Position numbers and translations under genes: made by a program. Of a stretch of DNA of 64,000 bases, positions 10,099 through 27,290 are shown in pieces; positions within the stretch are counted from its first letter, which is position 1, and every line of letters begins with the position of its first letter. The notes below the pieces were generated by a model. That model did not search any database, was not told the origin of the DNA, and saw only the letters and a list, made by a program, of their open reading frames with translations. This stretch comes from Eucalyptus grandis. Lineage: Eukaryota; Streptophyta; Magnoliopsida; Myrtales; Myrtaceae. The stretch is from NCBI RefSeq assembly GCF_016545825.1, contig NC_052616.1:34152192-34216191 (forward strand), written 5' to 3'.

Positions 10099-10568
10099 CC
10101 ATCATTCAAATGCCACCTTGATAAGTTACCAGCATCAAAAAGAGCTTTCCTCCATCTCTTCACTTTCTTCGAATCCTTCTCGAATTTGGGCTCGTGTTTA
10201 GCTAGAGCTCTCCGATAACTCTCTCTACCTCCTCTCACTTCTTTCGGGTCCACCTTATAAAACACCGGTAGAACAAGAAGGCCCTTTTGCTCCTTGCACT
10301 CCATAATCTTTGCCAACTCTTCCAAGCACCATGTTGAGGAAGCGTAGTCGTTTGAAAAAACGATGATTGCAATGCATGATTCTTTGATGGCCTTCATAAG
10401 CATCGATATTTGGTCTCCCTTTTTCAATTCCTCGCTATCCCGGAAAGTATATATTCCATTCTGGTGTAAAGCATGGTATAGATGACCGACGAAGTTGTTA
10501 CGCAGGTCTGTACCTCTGAAACTCAAGAAGACATCATAAATCCTTTTAGGTTTTGATGAAGAAGCCAT
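10099..10568 (-). CDS. TIR exon of truncated TNL resistance gene (TNL1)
   Basis: Start at the second in-frame Met, which begins MASSSKPKRIYDVFLSFRG, the usual TIR start in this family; an upstream Met adds only eight atypical residues. The 156 codons cover the TIR domain: the FLSFRG strand near residues 14-19, and SNDYASSTWCLEEL near 72-85. The second Glu of WCLEEL (residue 84) is the position of the catalytic Glu in plant TIR NADases, so the active site looks intact. The exon ends GATGG followed by donor GTAAGTAG at 10098, in phase 2; reading through the donor gives an immediate stop. Plant TIR domains act as NAD-cleaving immune signalling enzymes. No NB-ARC or LRR exon follows within the window, because the Tat element intervenes. 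It could be expressed as a TIR-only protein through intron read-through, but that is speculation. Confidence 0.8.
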
Positions 10569-10599
10569 TTGAAGAAGGAATTTAGCAATCAAACAACAA

Positions 10600-10960
10600 C
10601 TATCAGCTGAAGGTTTGAAACTGTAATTTCAGGTGGTTCGCTCACCACTTGATCTTTTCATTGATTTATTCTTATACTAGAGGAGAGGGGTGCATGACTA
10701 TTTTCATAGTGGGGTCAACAAAGAAAAATATTAGAACTTTGGAAAATGACGGTGCTTAAGGATGGACTAAGATAGCTAAATATGTGTGAACACTTGCACT
10801 TATTATCGTTGAAAACACTTACCACCACGTCATTTAGATTATCTGATTGACTAGTATAGATCACCGTTGGTTCTAGTAGACTCAATTATTGAACAAAGTG
10901 ACTACAACTTAAGGGTGGTGGGTTCTTTGTCATGGCTCATAGGCTCAAATCATTTATAAA
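10600..10960 (-). repeat. TNL upstream module, copy 1 (5' flank of TNL1)
   Basis: Sequence just upstream of the TIR start. It is marked by 'GGTGCTTAAGGATGG' near 10750 and is shared with the flank of TNL2 (52480-52860) and with modules at about 11535, 30725, 33960, 34420 and 53160. It probably contains the TNL promoter, but no clear TATA box could be fixed. Confidence 0.6.
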
Positions 10961-11525
10961 CTAATTACACTTGTGCTAATTCAGTTCTAAACCTTTCAAT
11001 TTTTCTTATTGAGTCATAAACTTTTTCACATTTTACCAATTACGTCCATCCTTCTAATTTTGGCCGGAATTTGTTGATGTGGACGATGGCTGTCTTATGT
11101 ATCACAGCTGACACGGACGTGAACAATTTTTAATAATGTTTTAATATTTTTATGATTTTTTATTTTTATTTTCTTCTTTTTACATTTTTATTCTCTTTTC
11201 CTTTTCTTTTTTTTCTTTTTTTTCCAATTGTGGCTTGCGAGGGTCGTCAAGCCCTCACCAAAGTCGAGTCCTCCCCAACCACTAGGTGAGGCTAACGAGG
11301 GTCACCAGAACTTGGCTAGCTTTCGGCAAGGGTTGCACGACCCTCACTTGGTCTCACCTAGATATAGGCCAAGCCAACCTCACCAGTTGAGGGTGAAGGC
11401 GGCCTCACCTGCGGCCATGTTGGCCTTATGGGCAAGAATCACAGGTGAGGCTAGCCTACCCAGCTGCAAGCCAAGGTAGCCTCGCTTACGGCTAGGCCAA
11501 CGACCCTCGTCGGCCACAATTGATT
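10960..11525. mobile_element. GC-rich non-autonomous element fragment
   Basis: An AT- and pyrimidine-rich arm (11100-11224) leads into about 290 bases of GC-rich sequence rich in 'gaggct' and 'ccctcac' motifs. The paralogous upstream module continues on the far side, so this is an insertion. Similar GC-rich centres occur near 14160-14290, 26980-27190 and 38220-38330. No terminal repeats could be fixed, and the reading frames look like artefacts of composition. Confidence 0.4.
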
Positions 11526-11529
11526 ATAT

Positions 11530-12530
11530 ATTAAGGTAGTGTGTTCACTATTTGATCTTGTTGATTTGTGCTTGCACTAGAGGACATAGATGCATGACTT
11601 TCTTTGGGTTAGGGTCAACAAACAATAATATTAGATCTATTAATAATATTATTACTTTGGATGATGGTGCTTAAGGATGGACCAATATATCTAATAGGTG
11701 TGAACACATTTGTCTTATTGACAAAAGTTTCTTTGTTTGATGTTAAATTTATCGTTAGATTTTAGATGAGTATGACATTCAACTTAAGAAAATTTTTTAA
11801 TTGATGTGCCGGCTTGAGGAAATGGCTTTCCACCGCTTTAGGGTGCGCATGATAAAATTTTTGGAACAGAAATTGATTTCTGGCTAGAAATTGATTTCTC
11901 AATTTCTTTTTCAAATCTATTTCTGGAATAGATGTTTCAGAAATAGAGAAATCAAATTACGTTACTAAATGGATTTTTGTTCCAAACCTGTTCCAGGGAA
12001 TAGAGAAACAGAGAAATCAAGAAACAGAAATTTTATCATGTGCAGCATTCAATTTTCTTTTTCTTAAGTATTCGCTTTCATTAGGTTAGCTTTTTTTTAT
12101 CGACTCACTAATATGATAATTTTGCTGGCTTCCTCGAATTGGCGTTCACAATTTAAGTATATGATTGGTCCAACCCTCTTTCATCATCATCATCATTATT
12201 ATTATTTTATAATCATAACTACCTAAAGGCCCTTAAAACATCCGATAAGCACCCAATAGGTTAATGGCTAAAGCAGTTTGCACGCAATAAATTAATGGCT
12301 TTTATAACAATATGCTTGAGAGAAATAAAAACTTGTTGTGCAAGTACATATATATGGATTCCAAACTTTGTTATCTGGCGAAATTGGACCATAGGGTTTC
12401 TTGATATACTTTCATATGACTTCTACGTTGCATATAATCAATACATATTTATAAAATTGCATCATACGTAACTTGATGTTATAGAAATAATGATTATTAT
12501 CACTTGTTGAGCCGTCTGTTTCTTAAGTTT
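11530..12530 (-). repeat. TNL upstream module, copy 2
   Basis: Aligns along its length with 30725-31650, including the stretches near 11665 and 30833 (GATGGTGCTTAAGGATGGACC) and near 12355-12530 and 31475-31640. No TIR exon is next to it. A MITE-like element (11841-12046) interrupts this copy but not the 30.8-kb copy. Confidence 0.6.
11841..12046. mobile_element. MITE-like element of about 206 bp
   Basis: Ends are imperfect inverted repeats: GGTGCGCATGATAAAATTT on the left, AAATTTTATCATGTGCAGC on the right. The paralogous module at 30.8-31.1 kb lacks it (an empty site near 31055), which supports insertion. The interior is made of 'agaaatagagaaatca' type sequence. No transposase. The target duplication is not clear. 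Confidence 0.6.
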
Positions 12531-13890
12531 TGTGAATACAAGTTTCTCTAGATGGCAGGGCCCGTTGATATATGAGTGCATTTCATCTCTGGAGGTTCCA
12601 TAGATGAAAGGCATCGTTCTTCCTTTTTCAGGTATCTTCTTTTCACAAGCCAAACAAGGAGAGCAATGCCGGGCAATAGGGCCAACGGTGACGAGGACGT
12701 CAATTATTTAATGAGAGAATTTATGATATCTCAAATTTCATATCGAATGGGAGAGGTCACATAATGTGATTTGTCAGTTAACACCCACTCCAAATGATCA
12801 ACACCTTGTGTGGTTATTTCGAGTACTCATGTTGGTGGCCTAGACTATGGAACTAGGCTGGATGGTCACAATAACTTGACATCACATATTATGAAAAGAA
12901 AAAACTTGAGGGCCTTTATAGAAAATTCAGTAACTTTTCACAATTAGTCAACCTTGATTTTGCTCAAAATCGTAACCTTAAACTAAAATATCATATACAG
13001 GTTTATAAAACCAGGTATAAATGAATTGCAAAAACATTGATTAATCAAGAAAAATTTCTATTTGTCCCAAATTGATTCTTTAAAAATAATTCTAAGCACT
13101 AGACAAATATTCAAGCTTATGTGCTCTTTGCGGACCTAGGTCCTCGTATAATTCTTTCACAAAAGATGTTCTAAAAGTAGCACTCTTACTAATGTCACTA
13201 AACACAAATTGAAATGAATCAATTGGCTTACTACTAAAGTATAATGAAGTTCCAAAGATCCTTAAAGGCATTCAACTCTCAAATGGTAAACTAAATATTG
13301 TTATCAAATTTTGATAACATCAAAATCTCAATTTCTTTGAGTCTGACCACATAAGAATCTCTCCGTACCTTAGATACAAGAGCATAATATTTGTAAAATT
13401 GCAATAATGTTGAATATGATCAAATGTCCATCAACCTTAATATGTGCCTCAGGTACATGCACATAATACAAAATGAATTCATGCCTTGCAAGTCTAAGCA
13501 TTTCACGAAAGAGATATCACATGCATACACTAAGCTTATTCACTTACACTTATTAACAAGATGTAGTACAAAACCTGTGTATAACGAGCTCACATACTTG
13601 TTAGGCCGTAAAGATGCCACAACTTTAGCAAATAATTTCTTTTATAAAATTCTGTCTTATATTATCAAAATTATCTAAGTCCTTCATATTTCAATCAAAC
13701 ATTTCAAAGGAGACAATCGAACAAAACCTTTAAGAGTTAATGGTGTTTTTTTTTTTTTTTTTTTTAAAACTCATCTTTAGGTCGTTAGGTGGAGAAGGCA
13801 ACAAACAAGTAGGGCGTTTCACTACATTGATCAAATCCTCAACGTATAAAATACAATAATGCTCTCTAGGATGTGATTGGCAAAAAATAC
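12530..13890. other. AT-rich intergenic sequence, no gene seen
   Basis: Short frames on both strands have no family resemblance and no consistent codon pattern. A T run lies at 13747-13765. Confidence 0.5.
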
Positions 13891-13891
13891 C

Positions 13892-14566
13892 AAAAAATCT
13901 GCAACCTATCATATTTATACCAATTCAATTTTAAATTTTTTAATTTGACAAAATTAGTGGTAAATTTTTTTTATATTGATACCAATTCAATCTATTCAAC
14001 CAATTTAGCCTAGAACTTGCTACACGGATATCGACCACCCTATATGGCATGGCTAATGCTAAAGTAGGCATATTTTAAATTTTTAAATATCTTTTCGATT
14101 TTTGTATTAATTTTTAAAATTCCCCTTTTTTGTCCTTTTTTTCCCTTCTCTTTTCTTTGGCCTATGATACAAGGCCATGGCCAACAACTAGCCACAAGCA
14201 AGGGTTGGCAAAGGCATTGCCGCCCTTGCCCTTTGCCAACCCTTGCTGAGACCACAAGGGTCTAGCCCTCGCCGGCACTCATTTGTGGCTGGTAGGGAAG
14301 AGGAGGCGGAAAAGGAAAGGAAAATGGGAAAATTTTAAAAAATTTGATAAAAAAATTCAAACAAAAAATATAAAAAATTTTAAAAAATTATTCACGCCAT
14401 CATCAACCGTGCCACATAGGATTGCCAACATTCACATTAGTGATTTCAGGTCAAAATTGGCTAAATAGATTGAATTGATATTAATGTGAAATGATTTATG
14501 ACTAAATTGATTTAACTAAAAGGTTTATGACTAAATTGATATCAATATAATAGGTTTGGGACTTTT
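13892..14566. mobile_element. MITE-like element with GC-rich centre
   Basis: The left end ('cctatcatatttataccaat') is an imperfect inverted copy of the right end ('attgatatcaatataatagg'), followed on both sides by a similar run of A or T. The middle (14160-14290) is GC-rich with 'gccaacccttg' type motifs, like other elements in the window. No transposase. Confidence 0.45.
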
Positions 14567-14569
14567 TTT

Positions 14570-15189
14570 GTTCTTTTCCGATGTAATCATATACCATGAG
14601 ATGGTAAACATCCCATAAAAAAAAAAAAAAAGATTTTTGAGTGCCGCATGAGTCTCAATTAGTGAATCTACTTTGGTGATCAAACACACACATCACCATG
14701 TGTATTCTCAAAACTGGGATGTAAAGGATAGTCCACAATTACCCGAGCAATTTTGCCGATCTCAATATGTGAAGCATTGTGGTGGTCAAGCACACATTGA
14801 ATCACGTGAAATTTCCAAATACAAATGCTCAAATAACATATGAAATTTTTTGTCTCTTGGGCAACCAATCATTCATGTTATCAGATGAGATTTCTTGTCT
14901 CTTCATCTAAGTTGAAACAAAGACATAAAACAACATGGTCCTTAAATAATCTCATAGTGCTAGTTCGAAGAATAAATTTTTGATGGCAGCATACTTAAAA
15001 AATGACTCAAAATATTGTATTTAAAAGATAAATATTTTCAAAGAACAATTTTTTTTTTCAAAAGTATCTAGTTTCTCATATCAAAGTAATTTCGCAGCAC
15101 CTGACTTTTAGAAAATTATGCATGAATACAGTTTATCTCGATTTTTCGTAGCGAAAATGTACCAAGACTGCCAATAGAGAAACGAGGTA
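14570..15189. other. Intergenic, no gene seen
   Basis: AT-rich sequence with short frames only and no recognisable family. Confidence 0.45.
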
Positions 15190-15355
15190 TAGCATGTGGA
15201 GCATAATGCAAAAAACCGCACTGAAAGCAGAGCCCAATAGTCATGTCACGGGCCCACCTGCGCTTCTTTTGCACGTGGGGTTTGCTATGATGGGCTACGA
15301 TCTTCTACAATCTCTCGCCGTATCACTCCACCGGGTTTGCGACCCATCATGCCCC

Positions 15356-15372
15356 GTTACAGACCCGACATT
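15356..15372. repeat. Target-site duplication, left copy
   Basis: GTTACAGACCCGACATT at the left edge of the retro-insert; the identical sequence is at 16511-16527. The last two T merge into the T run, so the duplication is 15-17 bp, a normal length for LINE insertion. Confidence 0.85.
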
Positions 15373-15408
15373 TTTTTTTTTTTTTTTGAGCAAGTAAACT
15401 AAGGTGCA

Positions 15409-15975
15409 TTAATAGGAAGAGTTTTTAGTACAAACCATACTAGCATCAACATATAATAAATCCAAAAGAGCAGATGGAGGATTGTTAACCCAATTTCGAA
15501 GAGGGTACCCGATACGTTGAGCTTTAGCTAGCCAGTCAGCTACTTTGTTTGTTTCTCGATTACAGTGGGCTAAAGTGATACCTGAAGATTCTTCCATCTT
15601 GCGCTTGGCCCGGTCCACCAAAGGCTGAATCTCCCAATTAAGGGTATCTGAAGATAGAATCGCAGCCACTAGTGTAGTACAATCAGAATGTATGATTATC
15701 TCTCGTTCTGATCTTTTCGGGGCAATCTTTGAGGAGACAAAGTCTAGGGTTTCTACCAACGCTTGTGCCTCTGCTAGTTCAGCTGATTTCGCCTCGATAG
15801 ATTTAGTAAACCCATTAATGATCCTTCCAAAAGTGTCCCTGCAAACACAAGCCACAGCTGCAGAATAGGGGCGTTGCTGCTGGGAGTTTGAAGCGCTGCC
15901 ATCTTCGTCAATGCCCAGATCTGTGCGCGTAATTTCCTCACTCCTTGCTGCAGCATCTGATCTATGCAGATCCAA
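15409..15975 (-). pseudogene. RNase H domain fragment of a LINE
   Basis: A 188-codon open frame resembles the C-terminal RNase H domain of plant L1-type elements (RVT_3-like): CVCRDTFGRI, then AELAEAQAL with the expected Glu, IIIHSDC with the expected Asp, and NKVADWLAKA with the final Asp. The stop is 20 bases from the A-rich tail region, as expected for the end of a LINE ORF2. The upstream RT part is absent, so this is a 5'-truncated or recombinant piece. The first Met is probably not a natural start. Confidence 0.7.
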
Positions 15976-16343
15976 CCGTCTCCTGTTGGTGGTGTAAGAG
16001 GTACAGCAATTTCCAGTATTTTCATATCGCTCACTCGACCCACAGGTACTTCGGTTACCATCGTCAACAACTTTTTTTCCCCGATCTAATGTTCATCTAT
16101 GATTTGCAGCCACTGCGTTGGACGGAGATGGCATGACTGCAGCTTTTCTGCTGGAGATGGGTTCTGCATTTTGTTGGGCGTTACTGTGGTTAGAGATTGC
16201 AGCCTCATCATAGATGGGAATTTCCTGTCCTGTAGCGGAGGATCCATTGTCTTCTTCTTCTCTCAGATCTGGGTTTATGTGAAGGCTGTTGCTGGTTCCT
16301 CTCTTTTTTGTTCTCAATAATTTCTTTCTCCTTTGATTTTCAT

Positions 16344-16509
16344 TCTCGGCGTCCCCAACTCGGACCTCCAGGCCCTGGCTTTGAACCCTGCCAACGCGAA
16401 CTCGTGGGTGCAGAGGAACGTGAAGAACTACTCGCTCGGCGTCAGGATCCGCTATATCGCCGTCGGCAACAAGGTGAGCCCCGACAACGGAGGCACCGCG
16501 CAGTATGAC
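16344..16509 (+). pseudogene. Fragment of beta-1,3-glucanase (GH17)
   Basis: About 55 codons match the interior of plant glucan endo-1,3-beta-glucosidases (GH17): [19 protein letters not shown], a WVQRNV stretch, then [12 protein letters not shown]. In GH17 the GNE Glu is the catalytic acid; here the codon is AAG (Lys), so even the motif is dead. The fragment starts abruptly near 16344 and stops at the target duplication at 16511. It lies antisense to the LINE at the insert's 5' end, so it entered as part of a chimeric transcript or by template switching. Confidence 0.75.
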
Positions 16510-16510
16510 G

Positions 16511-16527
16511 GTTACAGACCCGACATT
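16511..16527. repeat. Target-site duplication, right copy
   Basis: GTTACAGACCCGACATT, identical to 15356-15372. Confidence 0.85.
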
Positions 16528-18165
16528 AAAACGCAGCAAATTCGACCCATTTAGAGCGCAACCAAAGCTCTATTTCCCTTTTAATATACATTAATAAACG
16601 AAAAATGCCGATTCAATGCTTTAGTTCGAAATGAAATCTCTAATTTATCGAGAGATCAAGAGAGAGGCCAATAACCGAAAATCTTGTGAATATCTCGAAC
16701 TTATACTCAATTAAACATGCTTTAAGAAAAGAAAATAGCCTTATGAAGGTTACCCATGCGTAAATATTGGCCTAATGATGGACTATTTATAAGGAATTCT
16801 TACCATTAACGCTCGGTTTCATCTAACCCTAGAAACCAAAACACCCAAAACTCGATTCGTGTGCTCCGATTAGAATTCATTCGAGATTAAAGCTTAAAAA
16901 AGACTAACTTTGCTGTGGGTAGCACGATAATGGAGCCAATTTGGACATATAATAAGAAATCCAGATCCAATTTGAAGCTTGTCCACACATGGTAATTCTC
17001 TCAGAAATTTCTGAAACTTCTAGATCAAAATTGTCACAATCCAATTCATATAACAACATGAAATTCATAGACTCGAACTGATATTCAACGTAGAACAGAA
17101 CCTCTTCACTAATCTTGTGCATCAAGAAGTTAAATTGTCACATTGCACTACATGATATTCGTTTCTATGATTCTCACCAAAATCTATAAGTTCGAAATTC
17201 TTTATGCACGGATTAGATTAGGATATGAAATCTAGAGGGCATAAGAATCATTGCATGGGTAACAAAAAACATAAAATAAATAACAAGCAAGAAGGTAAAT
17301 TTGCATAATATCATTTCTCAATTCATATACCCGTCACATTCTCACAACATACACCGAGTCATAGGTAACTAAAATCCCATTCTCACGAAATACGCTGAGT
17401 CTAGGCAAACTGAACAATGATCATGACGTCATTGACTCTACGATATTATGAATTCAAGTATATTCGACATAATTGATATAACAAGGAAGCTTAAATCTAG
17501 TCAATGCAATTCTTTGCTTTAGAAATCCATGCCAATCACGTGCAAATCATTTACCTTTTGTATCATCATTAGGGATCGCACATGATGTCGTCCAGAACTA
17601 TGAAGCTTTGACACATCAATAGCATGCCTAGAATTACCTCAAAGTTTGAAAAAGTCAAGAAAAATCAAGCCACATTGCAAAATATGTAGATGACAAATAT
17701 TAGCATCAGAAAAGTGATGCCTACATAGGGGTTATGCCATAAATTATCTTAAGTTAAACCATGAAATGGACTTGCGATCACAATTGCAACCCTCAATAAA
17801 CACATGAGCATCTGGGCAAAAAGCTGATTTGGACATGCATGACGCTTCATTTCTCTGGTCCCTTGATGAACATCTGAGATTAGCAGCAGTAAATAACACG
17901 TGCATTGTTAGTTAGAGTGTGCATCGATCAATTTAAAACACTTCATGGAATGCTCGACGTTTAACTGCATCCTCTTACCATATAATGGAATGCTAATCAT
18001 AGTCAATAACATTCACACATATTTTTATACTTAAGGGACTCTCCGAACATACTATGGTTATATAATGTTTTAACATCTTGAGATAAAATAATTAACAATA
18101 ATTGTTTCTGACATCACACACAGGCAGTAAACTATCTTATTTTGCGCCCTTACATGTAGAATACA

Positions 18166-24184
<6,019 letters not shown>

Positions 24185-24480
24185 AGAGAATCATTCACCC
24201 AAAGCTACATCACCAGTTTCCACGACTTCAGTCTGCAGTGGTAGTCCGTCGCCTCCGTTGGCCTGCCTCAATCGCCGTCAGTTCGCTGGGGACTCTGTTT
24301 GAGGGAGACGCACTTCTTCTGTCCATCGCCTCTGTTGGCAGGCATCGATCTTCCATTTTGTTAGAGCTTCGTGGTGTTAGATGGAAGATGAGCAGTCGTG
24401 ATGCTAAAAGTGGCATCGATGGAGCTGGAAGTTTGCCTGTGGCAGAGGAAAGAAGGAGCTTACCGCGGGAAAATCAAAGA
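24185..24480 (-). repeat. Duplicated fragment of the PPR gene's 5' region
   Basis: Aligns with 43670-43900, the region upstream of and at the start of the PPR pseudogene, from 'gagagaatc' through 'cgcgatgctgaaagcggc' or its diverged form. The PPR repeats themselves are absent here. Confidence 0.55.
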
Positions 24481-26800
24481 AAGCAAAGACGTTAACGAAG
24501 GGCTTATCTCAATCCAAACTAATGAGATTCAAGAGTTTATACTACTAACCGATCCTTAATCATGGTTCGACTTTCGTTCAAGCCTAAACATCAACCCACG
24601 GACTCAGATTAACAGAATAGAGCAAAAAAGTGCAGGAAACACATAACAAAAGCACACATAGATTTGGCCTCAGCAATGGCAGGATAATAAGAGGATAGTG
24701 GTTCACAATCAATGAAAGATTTCTATCATATGATGCACTTTCTTATAATCTCGAAATAAATCAAAATCGGAGGCAAATCCAAACAAGCTTGGTTCAGGCA
24801 ATTATCGAATAGGTGAAGCGATTCTTAGCTAAAGGGGACTCACGTATGAGATTTCAAGTGTGACTTGTTTCGGATCATTTCAATCAGCAAAGATTAGACC
24901 CAGATCATGAAAACAGACTCATTAGATGCCAATTTTTGAATAATCACGACCTTTTTTCTATACGTATTTCTTTACATATAATAAAAACCGTAACAAGAGA
25001 AATGATGGCAACTTGAATATACCTGCTTGGCCACTAAGCAAATATAAGAGTAGAGATCCTTTGAGGTGTCAATGATGAAGAATCACACTGATAAGAGCAG
25101 ATTGAGCAAGAACTCAACACTTCAAGCTCTTAGATCCGGAAATAGAGTCAAACAGAGGAATTTGGACTGGCTCTACAGGCAGTGAACTGGAATGCAAACG
25201 ATAGATAGAAATGGGGAGTGGTATTTTGGAAGAGTTAAAACCAACAAGATAGAGGGAGATTATTTCATTGAGAGTTCGCCAGTAGTTATACTTGCACAAT
25301 TCTAAATAGAAAGTCATTCATACTTCATAAGAACCTTAGATTACCATGGAGGAGTATTATTGCAACCATTCTCGAGGTGAAATATCGAAAGGGAAGTTAA
25401 TAGGTTTCCTAAGCTGAAGATTTAGTGTGAACTCTCTCAAGCTCATACCAATCGCAACTTTGCAATTTTAATTTAATTGATTTAACAAACAATTCAATTC
25501 AATTATGAGTCATCATTAATCTATTGTAAATCAATTAAAAACCTAATTAAGATGTGAGAGAATATTTTACTTATGCGAACCAGATATTCACAGATATGAA
25601 GACTTGCTTACGCTAGAAAAATCTAACATGCTTTCAATACATTTTAATTTTAATTCAAATATATTATGCAAGTGGTCTTGATCAATTTTAAACCTAGATC
25701 ATTAACATAAGCCTCATAGGTCACGGATTACTTAGGCTTCTCATTAGATCTAGGTGCTTTAATTCTTTCTGTTGAATCTTCTTTTGCCTTCAAGGCTTTG
25801 CCCAACTAGGTAAAGACCTTTGAACTCATGATTTTGAGCAAAATGTACATCGTGTATGGTATTATATGATACACGTCGTTTGGATAGGCAAGGCCTGTCA
25901 CTCTAACGGTCCAATGATTTGTTTTCTATTCAATTTTTAAATTGAAATTCCAAAAAAAGGGAAAGAAATTCCAAAACACCCTAAAAATGAATTTAGAAAT
26001 TATGACTTTTTTTTGGTGGAAAAAATTGCATAAAATCGAAATAGGATAATCTTTTTCGCTTATCAAAGACAATTTATGATACATCAAACACTTACTTATA
26101 CTAGTTATAGTTGAAATTTTATATTCCAATGCTACCCTTGGGACAAAAAACTTAACTTGTAACATCATGTGGAAGATCCATTATCTCTCGAAAAGTTGAT
26201 AATTGCTCTTGGAAAAAAAAAATTATTTGCAAATGCACCTTAAAAGATGGTGTTCAGATATCACCACTCCTCATCTTATTGTACATATGGTTTTCAATAA
26301 CTTTTGCATTGATTAAGTTGCATAAAAATTGAGCGCTTTTACATCTTCTAACCGTTTAACAATATATTAGTTATTTTATTAACAAGTGTTTTAGGCTCTC
26401 AATCATAGTAAATATAGAAACATTTTTCATGTGAATACATAAATCACATATAAAACAACGGAAACGGCCCATATAATGAAGATCGTGAGCCAGCTCGTGA
26501 AATCTCATGAATTCACTAGCCTTGTCGACTCGCTAAAAACCGGCGGCTCGCCCTATCTTGGGCCTCGTTTAGGTGCATCTGAGTTTGCTTTCTAAAGTCC
26601 TGGGCTTCGGATTGATTAAAGTGGACTTAGGCCCACTTACCCACTGATGGGCTATTGAATTTGCATCAGTTTGGGCTTGAAGTTCAGTGCCTTGCTTTTA
26701 GAGACCCAACATAATCAATCGTAATTTCACATAGCCCGGACCAGACAAGTGCAACTTGCTCAGCATTCCTTCATTTTTAGCGAACAATAAAATTTTTTGG
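24481..26800. other. Intergenic, no gene seen
   Basis: AT-rich, with short frames only. No family recognised on either strand. Confidence 0.45.
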
Positions 26801-26804
26801 GAAA

Positions 26805-27290
26805 ATTCCATAAAGGAACCCTAAGTGTCCTCATTTTCTCAAATAGGGGTCCAAAGTGGACCTTATTTCAATTTAGGACTTAAAGCGGTTATACTTATCT
26901 CGAATAAGGACCTAGTCAAGGACATTTTCCTCTATTTTCCTCTATTTTTTTTTCTGGTTTTTCTTCCTCATTTGCTGATGGCCGGCCAATCACCGGTGAT
27001 GCCTGCAGAGGGTTGGGTGAGGGTGCTCGCAGCACGCAAGGCCACTCTCGCCAAATTTGGTGAGGGTTGGCTTTGCCTAGGGCCAAAGATGCTTGATGCC
27101 CATCGCCAGCAACGAGCGAGGTTTGTCAAGCCCTTGCTGGCCGTGGGCAAAGGCTCACAGGCCCTCGTTGGCCTTGGGCAAAGGCTCACATCCTCAATGA
27201 TTAATGGGATTCTTGAACTTTTTTTGTTTGTCCAATCAAATCCCTTAATTTTAAAAGTTTGGTCATTATAGTCCTTTCGTTAAGTGTATC
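26805..27290. mobile_element. GC-centred non-autonomous element
   Basis: AT-rich arms with repeated 'aggacct' and 'aaagtgga' motifs flank a GC-rich centre (26980-27190) that contains GGCCGGCCAATCACCGGTGATG and direct repeats of 'gggcaaaggctcaca' (27147 and 27177). It resembles the centres of the elements at 11.2 and 14.2 kb. The 148-codon frame across it is not credible as protein. Confidence 0.4.

Larger units (their letters stand above)
15373..16510 (-). mobile_element. LINE-like retro-insert, 5'-chimeric
   Basis: On the minus strand the insert ends in a poly(A) tail (T run 15371-15387) preceded by TTGCTC, a common plant L1 3' end. It is flanked by a 15-17 bp duplication (15356-15372 and 16511-16527). 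It carries an RNase H frame near its 3' end, about 370 bases of unassigned sequence, and at its 5' end an antisense fragment of a beta-1,3-glucanase gene. No reverse transcriptase domain is present, so it was mobilised in trans or is a template-switch product. Confidence 0.75.
15190..18165. repeat. Duplicated block, copy A
   Basis: Aligns with 59105-63696 in the same order. Matching stretches are 15203 and 59133 ('gcaaaaaacc'), 16528-16720 and 61408-61600, 17330-17400 and 62030-62130, 17440-17640 and 62970-63170, and 18140-18170 and 63665-63696. Each copy has its own insertion, a LINE-like one here and a hAT in copy B. No conserved long frame runs through both copies, so the block's original content is unknown. 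Confidence 0.65.

Noticed and set aside
16093..16539. 148-codon minus-strand frame across the retro-insert edge
   Set aside because: It runs through the antisense of the glucanase fragment and across the target duplication, so it cannot be an old gene.
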